Below the pieces are notes generated by a model. It was not told where the DNA came from and ran no database searches. It saw only the letters and a list, made by a program, of their open reading frames with translations. A stretch of 64,000 bases of DNA from JAIQFL01 sp035295745 (GTDB taxonomy: Bacteria > Acidobacteriota > Terriglobia > Bryobacterales > Bryobacteraceae), in NCBI GenBank assembly GCA_035295745.1, contig DATGIL010000072.1, positions 62,001 through 126,000 of the forward strand, given 5' to 3'. Within the stretch, counting starts at the first letter, position 1. The number at the start of each line of letters is the position of its first letter. Of the stretch, positions 1 through 8,658 are shown piece by piece. Position numbers and translations under genes: made by a program.

Positions 1-198
1 GAAGCCGTGAACCCGGTCAAATTGATCACCAAGCTCAAGGGCAATTCTGAGACCAAGGGTATCAGTCTGATCGGCTATCTTTCGCACATTCAAGTGGATC
101 TGAAGCAGCAAGCGCAAGAAGCCGGGTGCGACATGGTGCTCGCACGATCGGCATTTTCGCAGAATATGCCGCAGATCTTCAAACGCCACTCCGGATAA
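1..198 (+). CDS. C-terminal end of a receiver-like protein (partial)
   Basis: The reading frame is open from the first base and stops at 196-198, so the gene begins upstream of the window. The 65 visible codons read like the last third of a two-component receiver fold: a beta strand (GISLIGYLSH) followed by an amphipathic helix and AGCDMVLARSAF. The position where CheY carries its conserved lysine is occupied by Arg in LARS, which suggests a degenerate receiver that does not work as a normal phospho-acceptor. It lies upstream of cheY on the same strand, so it may be the first gene or a neighbour of the chemotaxis operon, although a 275 bp gap separates them. The family assignment rests on a short piece only. 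Confidence 0.55.
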   Translation, partial: EAVNPVKLITKLKGNSETKGISLIGYLSHIQVDLKQQAQEAGCDMVLARSAFSQNMPQIFKRHSG

Positions 199-264
199 AC
201 GGAGGGCAGTCATCGATTCCGCCCGCCTCTAGCGGTGGCACAAAACACTCTTGTTTGCACTCTC

Positions 265-277
265 GACAATTATTGTC
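265..277. promoter_or_regulatory. Small perfect palindrome upstream of cheY
   Basis: GACAAT-T-ATTGTC is a perfect 6+6 palindrome with a one-base centre in the AT-richer gap between the receiver fragment and cheY. Its position suits an operator or part of a promoter region for the chemotaxis genes, but no known factor can be named and chance is possible. Nothing else is recognisable between 199 and 473. Confidence 0.25.
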
Positions 278-473
278 AAGAATTCCGTTGTTCACCAACT
301 CCACCCCCGCAATCCCGAATTGAAAATCTGAACTTTCCCTCTACAGGACTGGTCAGACTTCGCCGATAAGTTCAGTGAGTGCGAAGTCTCAAAGCTTTTG
401 CCATATTTGCGGCCTTCTTCTTGGGAAAATCGGTGTCCAAGAATCGCGCTGTCAGGCGCCTGGAGGATATCGG

Positions 474-836
474 ATGCCCAAGGTGATCCTGACGGTTGAC
501 GATTCGGCCAGCATACGCCAGATGGTCCGGTACACGCTCAGCGAAGGCGGGTATTCCGTAATTGAAGCGGTCGACGGCAAGGACGCGCTGTCCAAACTCA
601 CGATGCCTGTGAATCTGATCATTACAGATCTGAATATGCCCAATTTGGATGGAATCGGTCTCATCAAGACCCTGCGCGCGAAGTCTTCCTGCAAGGGTGT
701 CCCGATCCTTCTGCTGACCACGGAGTCGCAGGAATCGCGCCGGCTTGAGGGGAAGGCCGCGGGCGCGACCGGGTGGATCGTCAAGCCCTTCGTTCCCCAA
801 CAGCTTCTGGCCGTAGTCAAGAAGGTCCTTGGATGA
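474..836 (+). CDS. cheY: CheY-like single-domain response regulator
   Basis: This is a 120-residue stand-alone receiver. The acidic pair (VDDSA, residues 7-11), the phospho-acceptor Asp52 (ITDLNMP), the switch Thr in LLTTES and the Lys in VKPF are all present, so it should be phosphorylated by the CheA encoded next and act at the flagellar motor or an equivalent output. The ATG at 474 is chosen over in-frame codons further upstream because GGAGG lies 7-8 bases before it and the protein then has exact receiver length. Its stop overlaps the cheA start as ATGA (833-836), indicating translational coupling. Confidence 0.93.
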   Translation: MPKVILTVDDSASIRQMVRYTLSEGGYSVIEAVDGKDALSKLTMPVNLIITDLNMPNLDGIGLIKTLRAKSSCKGVPILLLTTESQESRRLEGKAAGATGWIVKPFVPQQLLAVVKKVLG

Positions 837-2827
837 TCGATCAGTACAAGCAGACTTTTCAGGATGAGGCTCGCGAGCTGGTAGCGGAGTTGGAGTCCGC
901 CCTGCTGGAACTCGATGAGAGGGGTGACGATCCGGAAGTGATCGGACGGGCATTCCGCGCTCTCCATACAATCAAAGGGTCAGGTGCGATGTTTGGGTTC
1001 GACGACATCGCCGGCTTCACCCACGGGCTCGAAACCGCCTTCGACCGCTTGCGCAATGGCAAACTCGCGGCCACGCGCGATCTGATCAACCTCTCGCTTG
1101 CGGCCGGCGATCAAATCAAGTCGATGCTCGACGAGGCCGCTGGTAGGGGCGTCGCCGACCAGAGGCGCTCGGCAGACATTCTGGCGGAGCTGCAACAGTT
1201 GACCGTCACCGGTTCCGAGCCTGATGGTGCTACTCCGGTTCTGCCTGAGAGTGCGACCAATCGCCCGCTCCGCGATTGGCGGATTCGCTTCCGCCCCAAA
1301 GCGGGGGTGCTGGTGAACGGGACCAATCCGCTGCTGCTTCTCCGGCAATTGCGGGACTTGGGATCGCTGCATATTGATCTCGACACGTCTGCTGTCCCAC
1401 CGTTGGGGGAAATCGAGGCGGAGCGAAGCTACCTGGCCTGGAATCTGGTGTTGAGGACGGCGGCGGCGCCGGAAGCGATACGGGACGTCTTCATCTTTGT
1501 CGAAGGTGACTGTGAGTTGACGATTGAACGCCAGCCCGAACTTGCGGCAGATGTGGGCATCTCCGAGCCGCCACCCAAGCGCATCTTGTCCAACGGCTCT
1601 GTCGCCGGTTCCGAAGCCTCGACCAGTGTTCGAGTATCCGCCGGCAAATTAGATCAGCTCGTCAACCTCGTGGGCGAGTTGGTTACGGTGCAGGCTCGCC
1701 TGAGCGAGTTCGCCAACGGCCGTGGCGAGACGGAAATTCTCGAGATCTCGGAAGTGGTCGATCGCCTGACGTCGGCGCTGCGCGAGAACTCCATGAGCAT
1801 CCGCATGTTGCCGCTTAAAACCACCTTTGAGCGTTTTCGCCGGCTGGTTCGCGATCTTAGCCTCGAGCTCCATAAGGACGTGGAATTGACGATCGAGGGG
1901 GCGGACACGGAGCTGGACAAGACCGTGATCGATCAGTTAAACGATCCGTTGGTTCACCTGGTCCGCAACAGCATGGATCACGGCATTGAAACGCCGGAAG
2001 TCCGGCGCGCCGCGGGCAAACGGCCGAGTGGCACAATCCACCTCTCGGCGAGCCACTCGGGAGCCAATGTGGTGATTCGGGTCAGCGACGATGGTCGCGG
2101 GTTGGATGCCGAAGCCGTACGTGCCCGCGCCGTCGAACGCGGCCTCATCGACGCCTCTGCTCGGATCTCTAAGAGCGAGATTCTAGGTCTGATTCTGGCT
2201 CCAGGTTTCTCTACAGCGCGCGAGATCACCGAGTTGTCCGGACGCGGTGTGGGTCTCGACGTGGTGCGTCGGAGCGTCGAGGGGTTGCGAGGCACAATCG
2301 AGATCGAGAGCGAGGCGGGCGCCGGGCTCGCGGTGACCCTTCGCCTTCCCCTTACCCTGGCTATTATCGATGGGCTGCTGGTACGAGTCGGGCAGGCTCA
2401 CTTCGTTCTGCCGTTGGCCAACAGTCTCGAGTGCGTGGAACTCACACAGCAGGATATCCGGGAAACGCACGGCAGGCACATCGCGAACGTGCGCGGCGAG
2501 CTGATTCCGTATATCCGGCTCAGCGAATATTTTCAGATCGAGAGACCCCAGCCGGACTGCGAGCAGATCATGATCGTGGACACAGAGGACGGCCATTATG
2601 GGTTCGTCGTGGACCAGGTGCTTGGCGATCACAAAACGGTCATCAAGAACCTGGGCCGGCTGTATCGCAATGTGCAGGTGATTTCAGGGGCGACGGTCCT
2701 TGGCAGTGGGGCACTGGCTCTGATTCTGGATCCTCATCGGCTGGTGCAAAAAGTAGTGCAAAGTACGTCGGGGAAACGCCAAGCTGCTCGTTGGAGCGGC
2801 GCAGTAGCAAAGCAGGATTCCAGGTAA
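833..2827 (+). CDS. cheA: Chemotaxis histidine kinase CheA
   Basis: A 664-residue CheA in the usual order. An HPt domain carries phospho-accepting His45 (ALHTIKGSG). A divergent P2-like alpha/beta segment lies at about residues 148-240. The dimerisation helices begin near 265 (KLDQLVNLVGEL). The HATPase core has its N box LVHLVRNSMDHG and the glycine boxes DDGRGLD and GRGVGLDVV, and a CheW-like domain occupies roughly 510-640. It autophosphorylates in response to chemoreceptor state and donates phosphate to CheY. The start at 833 overlaps the cheY stop by 4 bp. The C-terminal tail is short and basic. All catalytic motifs look intact. Confidence 0.95.
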   Translation: MIDQYKQTFQDEARELVAELESALLELDERGDDPEVIGRAFRALHTIKGSGAMFGFDDIAGFTHGLETAFDRLRNGKLAATRDLINLSLAAGDQIKSMLDEAAGRGVADQRRSADILAELQQLTVTGSEPDGATPVLPESATNRPLRDWRIRFRPKAGVLVNGTNPLLLLRQLRDLGSLHIDLDTSAVPPLGEIEAERSYLAWNLVLRTAAAPEAIRDVFIFVEGDCELTIERQPELAADVGISEPPPKRILSNGSVAGSEASTSVRVSAGKLDQLVNLVGELVTVQARLSEFANGRGETEILEISEVVDRLTSALRENSMSIRMLPLKTTFERFRRLVRDLSLELHKDVELTIEGADTELDKTVIDQLNDPLVHLVRNSMDHGIETPEVRRAAGKRPSGTIHLSASHSGANVVIRVSDDGRGLDAEAVRARAVERGLIDASARISKSEILGLILAPGFSTAREITELSGRGVGLDVVRRSVEGLRGTIEIESEAGAGLAVTLRLPLTLAIIDGLLVRVGQAHFVLPLANSLECVELTQQDIRETHGRHIANVRGELIPYIRLSEYFQIERPQPDCEQIMIVDTEDGHYGFVVDQVLGDHKTVIKNLGRLYRNVQVISGATVLGSGALALILDPHRLVQKVVQSTSGKRQAARWSGAVAKQDSR

Positions 2828-2848
2828 ACGCCTTTAAGGAAGAGATCG

Positions 2849-5110
2849 ATGGTAAATAGAGTAAACGGTAAAAAGCAGGCGCGAAACACAGGTAATGGCG
2901 GCACTGCCGTTCTGGAATATGGCGCGACGGTTGAACGCGCCCGCGCAGGAAACCACGGCAAGCCCGCCGGCGACGAAATGGAGCGGATTTCAATTGAAAT
3001 TCAACGCCTCGTCGAAGCCTCTCGGGAGGGGCATCTGGAGGAGCGCGGCCGGGTGGAGGAATTTCACGGCGCACATCGGCAGATGGTGCAGGGTATCAAC
3101 GAGATGCTGGACGCGATTCTGCTACCGATCGCGGAAGGGAATCGCATCCTTGCCCAGATTTCGTCAGGGAAAATCGACGAACTGATCGAGCACACCTACA
3201 GGGGCGACCACGAGAAGATGAAGATCGCGGTCAACAACGTCGGCACCGTGGTGCAAGCGCTGCAACGCGAATTGATGCGCCTGACGGAAGCGTCGAAGGA
3301 CGGCCAACTCTCCGAGCGCGGTAAGCCGGATCAGTTCCGCGGCGCCTATGCCGATATCGTCCGCGGCGTCAACGCCATGCTCGACGCGATCCTGGTGCCG
3401 ATCGGGGAAGGGAATCGGATCCTGGCGCAGATTTCGTCAGGGAAAATCGACGAGCTGATTGCGCAGACCTACAAGGGTGACCACGAAAAGATGAAGCTCG
3501 CGGTCAATAACGTGGCGACAGTGGTGCAGGCGCTGCAACGCGAGTTGATGCGCCTGACGGAAGCGTCGAAGGACGGCCAACTCTCCGAGCGCGGCAAGCC
3601 GGATCAATTCCGCGGTGCCTACGCCGACATCGTCCGCGGCGTCAACGCGATTCTGGACGCGGTGATCGCGCCGCTGGATGTGGCCGCCGACTACGTAGAC
3701 AAGATCTCCCGTGGCGCCATACCGGCCAAGATTACCGACACCTACAAAGGTGATTTCAACGCCATCAAAAACAATCTGAATAACTGCATCGACAACATCA
3801 ACGCACTGATTGCGGATACCAACACACTGGCCAAAGCCGCCGTCGAGGGCAAGTTGGCGACTCGTGCCGATGCATCCAAGCATAGCGGCGACTATCGCAA
3901 GATCATCGAGGGAATCAACCATACGCTGGATGCGGTAATCGGTCCGTTAACCGTGGCGGCCAATTACGTGGACCGGATCAGCAAAGGCGATGTTCCGCCC
4001 GAAATCACCGATGCCTATCAGGGCGAATTCAACACTATCAAGCACAACTTGAACACTCTTATCGTGGCCATGCACGATGTCACCCACGCAGCCGAGTCCA
4101 TCGCCGAGGGCAACCTGACGGTAGCCCTACGCCAGCGCAGCGAGCAGGATAAGTTGATGCAGGCACTGGCCGCGATGGTCGCGGGACTGACCCGCACCGT
4201 AAGCGATATTCGCACGATTGCCGGCGAAGTCTCGTCGGCCAGCCAGTCGATCAGTTCGGCTTCGGTGCAGGTATCCAATGGGGCCAGTGCGCAGGCCGCC
4301 TCCGCCGAGGAAGCCTCCTCCTCCATGGAAGAAATGGTCTCCAATATCAAGCAGAATGCCGACAACGCGCAGCAGACCGACAAGATCGCGACCAAGTCCG
4401 CCCGCGACGCCCAGGAAAGCGGCAAGAGCGTACTGGAAGCGGTTGCAGCAATGAAGGAGATTGCCACCAAGATCTCGATCATCGAAGAGATCGCGCGGCA
4501 GACCAATCTGCTGGCGTTGAACGCTGCGATCGAGGCGGCGCGCGCCGGTGAGCACGGAAAGGGCTTTGCGGTGGTCGCGGCCGAGGTCCGGAAACTGGCT
4601 GAGCGCAGCCAGAAGGCAGCGGGCGAAATCAATCACCTTTCGAACACCACCGTCCGGGTTTCCGAGAAAGCCGGCGAGATGCTCGAGAAGCTGGTCCCGG
4701 ATATCCAGAAGACCGCCGAATTGGTGCAGGAAATTACCGCAGCCAGCAAGGAACAGGACACCGGTTCCGAGCAGATTAACAAAGCCTTGCAGCAACTCGA
4801 GCGGGTGATACAACAGAACGCTTCGGCTGCGGAAGAGATGGCTTCGACCACGGAAGAGCTCACAGGCCAGGCGGATCAATTGATGTCGGCTCTCGGCTTC
4901 TTCCGTACCGGCGACACGGGACAACCAACTATTGCGCGTTCCGCAGCCGCGAAGCAGCATGTGGCAGCGCCGAAGCCGTCCGACCACACCACGCGTCTGG
5001 CTCCTGCCGGAACCCTTGGTTCTCAACGGAAGAAGGTGGCGAAGACGGGGATTGCTCTGAGGATGTCAGACACCGGGGAGCGCGAAGATGAGGAGTTTGA
5101 GCGCTTCTAA
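2849..5110 (+). CDS. Soluble methyl-accepting chemotaxis protein with tandem HAMP units
   Basis: A 753-residue chemoreceptor with no hydrophobic segment long enough to cross a membrane, so it should be cytoplasmic or held in arrays. Residues about 40-440 form a chain of HAMP-like helical units, two of which are near-identical copies of 91 residues. Residues about 460-690 form the signalling hairpin, with the very conserved tip (ARQTNLLALNAAIEAARAGE) that contacts CheA and CheW. The last five residues, EFERF, fit the loose aromatic consensus x-[HFYW]-x-x-[HFYW] of C-terminal tethers for adaptation enzymes. A purine-rich site (AAGGAAGAG) precedes the ATG. It sits between cheA and cheW in the same operon. 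Confidence 0.93.
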   Translation: MVNRVNGKKQARNTGNGGTAVLEYGATVERARAGNHGKPAGDEMERISIEIQRLVEASREGHLEERGRVEEFHGAHRQMVQGINEMLDAILLPIAEGNRILAQISSGKIDELIEHTYRGDHEKMKIAVNNVGTVVQALQRELMRLTEASKDGQLSERGKPDQFRGAYADIVRGVNAMLDAILVPIGEGNRILAQISSGKIDELIAQTYKGDHEKMKLAVNNVATVVQALQRELMRLTEASKDGQLSERGKPDQFRGAYADIVRGVNAILDAVIAPLDVAADYVDKISRGAIPAKITDTYKGDFNAIKNNLNNCIDNINALIADTNTLAKAAVEGKLATRADASKHSGDYRKIIEGINHTLDAVIGPLTVAANYVDRISKGDVPPEITDAYQGEFNTIKHNLNTLIVAMHDVTHAAESIAEGNLTVALRQRSEQDKLMQALAAMVAGLTRTVSDIRTIAGEVSSASQSISSASVQVSNGASAQAASAEEASSSMEEMVSNIKQNADNAQQTDKIATKSARDAQESGKSVLEAVAAMKEIATKISIIEEIARQTNLLALNAAIEAARAGEHGKGFAVVAAEVRKLAERSQKAAGEINHLSNTTVRVSEKAGEMLEKLVPDIQKTAELVQEITAASKEQDTGSEQINKALQQLERVIQQNASAAEEMASTTEELTGQADQLMSALGFFRTGDTGQPTIARSAAAKQHVAAPKPSDHTTRLAPAGTLGSQRKKVAKTGIALRMSDTGEREDEEFERF
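3119..3664 (+). repeat. Direct repeat of 273 bp inside the chemoreceptor gene
   Basis: Two in-frame copies (3119-3391 and 3392-3664) of a 91-codon HAMP-pair unit, with long stretches of nucleotide identity (for example around CTGACGGAAGCGTCGAAGGA in both). The near-identity implies recent duplication or ongoing gene conversion. The unit corresponds to helical HAMP modules, so copy number would change the length of the signalling rod. Confidence 0.85.
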
Positions 5111-5182
5111 GGGTGCGGCGGCGCCGCGGGCCGAATCGACGCTCCCGGCGCCGCCACTCTTAAATGCGAAAGGAATGGAATC

Positions 5183-5689
5183 ATGAGCGTAACCGAAATC
5201 ACTGACACGCGGCAGTACCTCACCTTCAAGCTGGGGGACGAAGTCTTCGCAACCGATGTTTCCAAGGTGCGGGAAGTGCTCGACTTTACGACCATCACCA
5301 AGATACCGCGCACGCCCGAATTCATGAGCGGCGTGATCAACCTGCGCGGCAACGTCGTACCGGTAGTCGATCTGCGCCTGTGTTTCGACATGTCGAAGAC
5401 GGTGAAGACCGTGAACACCTGCATCGTGGTGGTGGAGATGCTCCTGGAGGGCGAATCCACGGTGATCGGCGCACTGGCCGATTCCGTGGAGGAAGTGATT
5501 GATTTGGAGCCGGAGCAGATTCAGCCCCCACCGAAGATCGGGACGCAGATCCGTACCGACTTCATCAAGGGGATGGGCAAGCGGGATGCGCAGTTCATCA
5601 TGATCCTCGACATGGATCGCGTCTTCTCCGCCGAAGAGTTGTCTGCGGTCCGCAGTGGCGAAAAGCCCGTGGGCGAACTGGTGGCGTGA
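5183..5689 (+). CDS. cheW: Chemotaxis coupling protein CheW
   Basis: A 168-residue single-domain CheW that links the chemoreceptor to CheA in the cytoplasmic array. The fold is visible from residue 10 (YLTFKLGDEVFA), through VREVLDF and IPRTPEFMSGVINLRG, to the closing strand (FIKGMGKRDAQFIMILD). AAAGGA lies a few bases before the ATG at 5183. It follows the receptor gene after 72 bp and its last codons overlap the start of cheD, so the two are coupled. Confidence 0.95.
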   Translation: MSVTEITDTRQYLTFKLGDEVFATDVSKVREVLDFTTITKIPRTPEFMSGVINLRGNVVPVVDLRLCFDMSKTVKTVNTCIVVVEMLLEGESTVIGALADSVEEVIDLEPEQIQPPPKIGTQIRTDFIKGMGKRDAQFIMILDMDRVFSAEELSAVRSGEKPVGELVA

Positions 5690-6207
5690 GGCAACAGGAA
5701 TCCATCCCGGGCCTGCCCGATCTGAATTTGCAGCCGGGTGAACTCTATCTCGCGCGCAGCCCCACCATCTTGCGAACGATCCTGGGCTCCTGCGTGGGGG
5801 TCACGTTCTGGAGCCCTCGTTTGAGGATCGGAGCGCTCTGCCACGGGATCTTGCCGCGATGTCCGCAAGGCTGGCTACCGGAGGTCGATCCCTCCGAGGA
5901 GTATCGGTATGTGGACGCGAGCATCCGTCACCTCGTCCGGCAATTCGTCGCGCTAGGGGCCTCGCGCCAGGAGTTGGTCATCAAAGTCTTCGGAGGCGCC
6001 GACGTCCTCCAGGTAGGCTGGGCGGTGCAGGACCGGCCAACCATTGGTGCGATGAACTGCTTGTCGGCGGAGGAAGCTCTAGAGAGCGAGGGCCTCGCGA
6101 TCTTTGCCTCAGACGTACGGGGAACGCGAGGCCGGAGAATTTCTTTCGACACCGCGACGGGCGTGGTCCTGCTTCACCGCTTAGGTGCCGGGACCGGCCG
6201 GAAGTGA
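5686..6207 (+). CDS. cheD: Chemoreceptor glutamine deamidase CheD
   Basis: A 173-residue CheD, which hydrolyses receptor glutamine amides and in some bacteria also acts with CheC. The catalytic Cys36 sits in LGSCVG and the catalytic His53 in ALCHGILP, with a Thr shortly before the Cys (RTILGSC), matching the family triad. Translation starts at GTG 5686, overlapping the cheW stop as GTGA. Later conserved segments (VIKVFGGADV, GRRISFDTATG) are present. CheD is the only adaptation enzyme seen here; CheR and CheB would have to be encoded elsewhere. The gene converges on the next minus-strand gene with only 14 bp between stops. Confidence 0.93.
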   Translation: MRQQESIPGLPDLNLQPGELYLARSPTILRTILGSCVGVTFWSPRLRIGALCHGILPRCPQGWLPEVDPSEEYRYVDASIRHLVRQFVALGASRQELVIKVFGGADVLQVGWAVQDRPTIGAMNCLSAEEALESEGLAIFASDVRGTRGRRISFDTATGVVLLHRLGAGTGRK

Positions 6208-6221
6208 TGATCGCGCGCAAC

Positions 6222-7478
6222 TCATCGGCCGAGAGTCAGATTGCGAATAGTGGATTCGACCGGGGCCGATCCAGGCTTCTTCTTCCCCTTGTCATCATAG
6301 TCACCCCAGCCGCTATTGGCGATGAAGTAGAGTTGATTGCCCACGATCACGCCGTGAGTCGGGTCCCCCAGACCCGTCCAATTCGCTTCGAGCACTTCCT
6401 GTTGCCGCAGGTCCTTCGAAAACCGGATCAGTCGCGGCGGCGCCGTGCCATTCTGCACGGCAATGATGGAGTCGCCATAGAGGTAAAGTCCATCGATCCC
6501 GTTCACCGCGATATTGTCCGCCGGTTCCATCCAGCGGATTGCATGTGACGCCACGTCCATCGCCGCTAATCCCCGCAGATAGTCCGGGACAAACAGTGTC
6601 TTCTCATCGGCCGACAGTGCCGGTGTTTGCGGCGAACCCAGTTCGCCCGGGGTGTCCAGGCGCTCCATTGCGGTGGCGTCCGCAGCCAGACGGAATAACG
6701 CTCCATGGAGGCCCTCGGAAACATAAACATCGCCCTTCTTGCTCACTGTCAGATCCCCGAGCACCCCTTTGACCGGCGACTCTACCCGCCGTTTCAAGGT
6801 CCCGGAATTCAGATCGAAAGCCAGCAAGGCCGATTTCCCTTCATCCGACGCCAGGCAGCTCTCGCAGTGCTCGATCCACGCAGTCGTCGCCCATAGAAGC
6901 CGCCGCGAAGCATCCACGCGCAGCGCGAAAACCGACCAATCTGTCTTCGCGAACTGAGTGCCGTCTACCGTGAGGATCTTGCCTTTGCGGACACTGCTCA
7001 CAAAGAAGCGGCGGGTTTGAGGGTCGTATGCAATGTCTTCGGGAATCAGGTCCCGCTCCGCGAGCGTAAACGCGAGCGATGCCCGGGTGGCAGGCTTCTT
7101 GCTCTCCTCGATCTGCTGGACCGCCGCTTTGAATTCCGCTGTATCCCGCAAGGCGGCGAATGATTCCTCTGCGGGAAGATCGAAGGACAATCCCATCGCG
7201 CCCAGATTGCGTAATCCTGCGAGAGCCGCCGTCCGGTTCCCGATCCGCGCCTCCGCCGCTGCCAGTGCATACGCAATCCGCGGATTGCCGGGCATCAGCG
7301 GCTTCAATTGCAGCAGCTTTTCGCGAGCTGCTGCGTAGTCCTTGGCTTGCAGCGCCGTTCGCGCCTCCTGATTGAGCGCGCGCCAGTGGGGCACCGGATC
7401 CGCCGCCCGCAAAAACCACACGGCCAGTCCTAAAATGATGAGCCAATTTGATTTTCGATACACCGAATCCCCTTTCAT
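6222..7478 (-). CDS. Exported beta-propeller protein with TPR-like N-terminus (function unknown)
   Basis: A 418-residue protein. It opens with a hydrophobic signal or anchor segment (WLIILGLAVWFL, about residues 13-24), followed by a helical stretch resembling one or two tetratricopeptide units (ARTALQAKDYAAAREKLLQL). From about residue 130 come repeating strands of an SMP-30/NHL-like propeller (FFVSSVRKGKILTVDG, GDVYVSEGLHGALFRL, TLFVPDYLRGLAAMD). Such proteins often bind or hydrolyse small sugars or lactones, but I cannot identify metal ligands with confidence and would not assign an activity. It is alone on its strand, between cheD and an SDR gene. Confidence 0.75.
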   Translation of the reverse strand: MKGDSVYRKSNWLIILGLAVWFLRAADPVPHWRALNQEARTALQAKDYAAAREKLLQLKPLMPGNPRIAYALAAAEARIGNRTAALAGLRNLGAMGLSFDLPAEESFAALRDTAEFKAAVQQIEESKKPATRASLAFTLAERDLIPEDIAYDPQTRRFFVSSVRKGKILTVDGTQFAKTDWSVFALRVDASRRLLWATTAWIEHCESCLASDEGKSALLAFDLNSGTLKRRVESPVKGVLGDLTVSKKGDVYVSEGLHGALFRLAADATAMERLDTPGELGSPQTPALSADEKTLFVPDYLRGLAAMDVASHAIRWMEPADNIAVNGIDGLYLYGDSIIAVQNGTAPPRLIRFSKDLRQQEVLEANWTGLGDPTHGVIVGNQLYFIANSGWGDYDDKGKKKPGSAPVESTIRNLTLGR

Positions 7479-7535
7479 CAGCTAGCTAATCGACGCGGGC
7501 CAGTCGGGTTCGGTAGGGTAGGACAGGAGGATTTC

Positions 7536-8231
7536 ATGTATCAGTTGGAGGGCAAGATCGCGCTGATTACCGGTGCCAAAGGCGGACTTGGCAGCCACGT
7601 TACGGAAGCATTTCTCGCCGCAGGCGCCACGGTCCTGGGAGTTTCGCGCTCGATTCGCGACACCGATTTCGTCCATCCGCGCTTCGCCGCCTTTCCCGCG
7701 GAGCTATCGAGCGGCGACTCGGCACGCCAGCTGGTCGGGCAGGTGACGGCACGTTTCCCGCGAATCGATGCGCTGGTACACGTGATCGGCGGATTCGAGG
7801 GCGGCGCCACAATTGACGAAACCAACGATGCCACCTTCGAGCGCATGCTCGACCTGAACTATCGGTCCGCCTTTTTCATCATCCGGACAGTGCTCCCGCA
7901 TTTACGACGGGATGGAGGACGCGTTCTGGCGGTCGCCAGCCGCCAGGCCGTCGAACCCGCCCCGATGGTGGGAGCTTACAGCGCTTCCAAAGCTGCGCTG
8001 GTCTCCCTTGTCCGAACCGTCTCGCTAGAGAATCGCGCCTCTGGTATCACCGCGAATTCCGTCCTGCCAGCCACCATGGACACCCCGGCCAATCGCGCCG
8101 CCATGCCAACTGCGGACTTCTCTCAATGGGTCCGCCCCGCGGACGTGGCGGCCCTGCTGGTGCATCTGGCCTCGGACGCCGGCGCAGCCATCAACGGAGC
8201 CGCAATCGGCGTCTATGGCGGCCAGTCGTAA
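7536..8231 (+). CDS. Short-chain dehydrogenase/reductase (SDR)
   Basis: A 231-residue classical SDR with a Rossmann fold. The cofactor glycine motif is GAKGGLGS near the N-terminus, the NxxG-type position is replaced by HVIGGF, and the catalytic pair is Tyr148 and Lys152 (AYSASKAAL). It is slightly shorter than the usual 245-250 residues, lacking some of the substrate-binding loop. The substrate cannot be inferred. An AGGAGG site lies just before the ATG. It is not in an obvious operon: the upstream gene is divergent and the downstream gene is the cold-shock gene after 137 bp. Confidence 0.88.
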   Translation: MYQLEGKIALITGAKGGLGSHVTEAFLAAGATVLGVSRSIRDTDFVHPRFAAFPAELSSGDSARQLVGQVTARFPRIDALVHVIGGFEGGATIDETNDATFERMLDLNYRSAFFIIRTVLPHLRRDGGRVLAVASRQAVEPAPMVGAYSASKAALVSLVRTVSLENRASGITANSVLPATMDTPANRAAMPTADFSQWVRPADVAALLVHLASDAGAAINGAAIGVYGGQS

Positions 8232-8368
8232 CGCAGGCATGCTAAGCTGAGGATGGTCTTAGCATCACGTTTTTTGAATCCGCTGGAAGGACTTCCGAAC
8301 TGCTCGTCATCTCGGCTGTACCATCCTCAGTCAATACGTTCGTGGTGAGATCGCGCTAAGGAGTAAAG

Positions 8369-8572
8369 ATGAAAGAAACAGGCAAAGTGAAGTGGTTTAA
8401 CGCCGCAAAAGGATTTGGTTTTATCCAGCGAGAGAATGGCGAGGATGTGTTTGTCCATTTTTCCGCCATCGCGTCCTCCGGCTATCGGACCCTCGATGAG
8501 GGAGCTCGTGTGTCGTTCGTCGTGAAGAAGGGGCCGAAAGGTCTACAGGCGGAAGACGTTACCTTGGCATAG
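8369..8572 (+). CDS. Cold-shock-domain protein (CspA family)
   Basis: A 67-residue single cold-shock domain with both RNA-binding motifs, KGFGFI (RNP1) and DVFVHF (RNP2), and the usual opening GKVKWFN. It binds single-stranded RNA or DNA and melts secondary structure, in growth or cold adaptation. The strong site AAGGAG precedes the ATG at 8369. The 137 bp before it may act as a structured 5' leader as in other csp genes, but I cannot show this. A likely terminator follows at 8611-8636. Confidence 0.95.
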   Translation: MKETGKVKWFNAAKGFGFIQRENGEDVFVHFSAIASSGYRTLDEGARVSFVVKKGPKGLQAEDVTLA

Positions 8573-8610
8573 TTCGTGTCGAATATCCATATTCAGCATT
8601 AGCTTCAACG

Positions 8611-8636
8611 GCAGGCCGCCCGACGAAGCGGCCTGC
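8611..8636 (+). terminator. Hairpin downstream of the cold-shock gene
   Basis: GCAGGCCGC pairs perfectly with GCGGCCTGC across an 8-base loop and is followed by TTCCCC. It is placed about 40 bp after the csp stop and before the aminotransferase start, which suits an intrinsic terminator with a weak U-tract. Confidence 0.6.
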
Positions 8637-8658
8637 TTCCCCAATCCCGAATTCCCCA

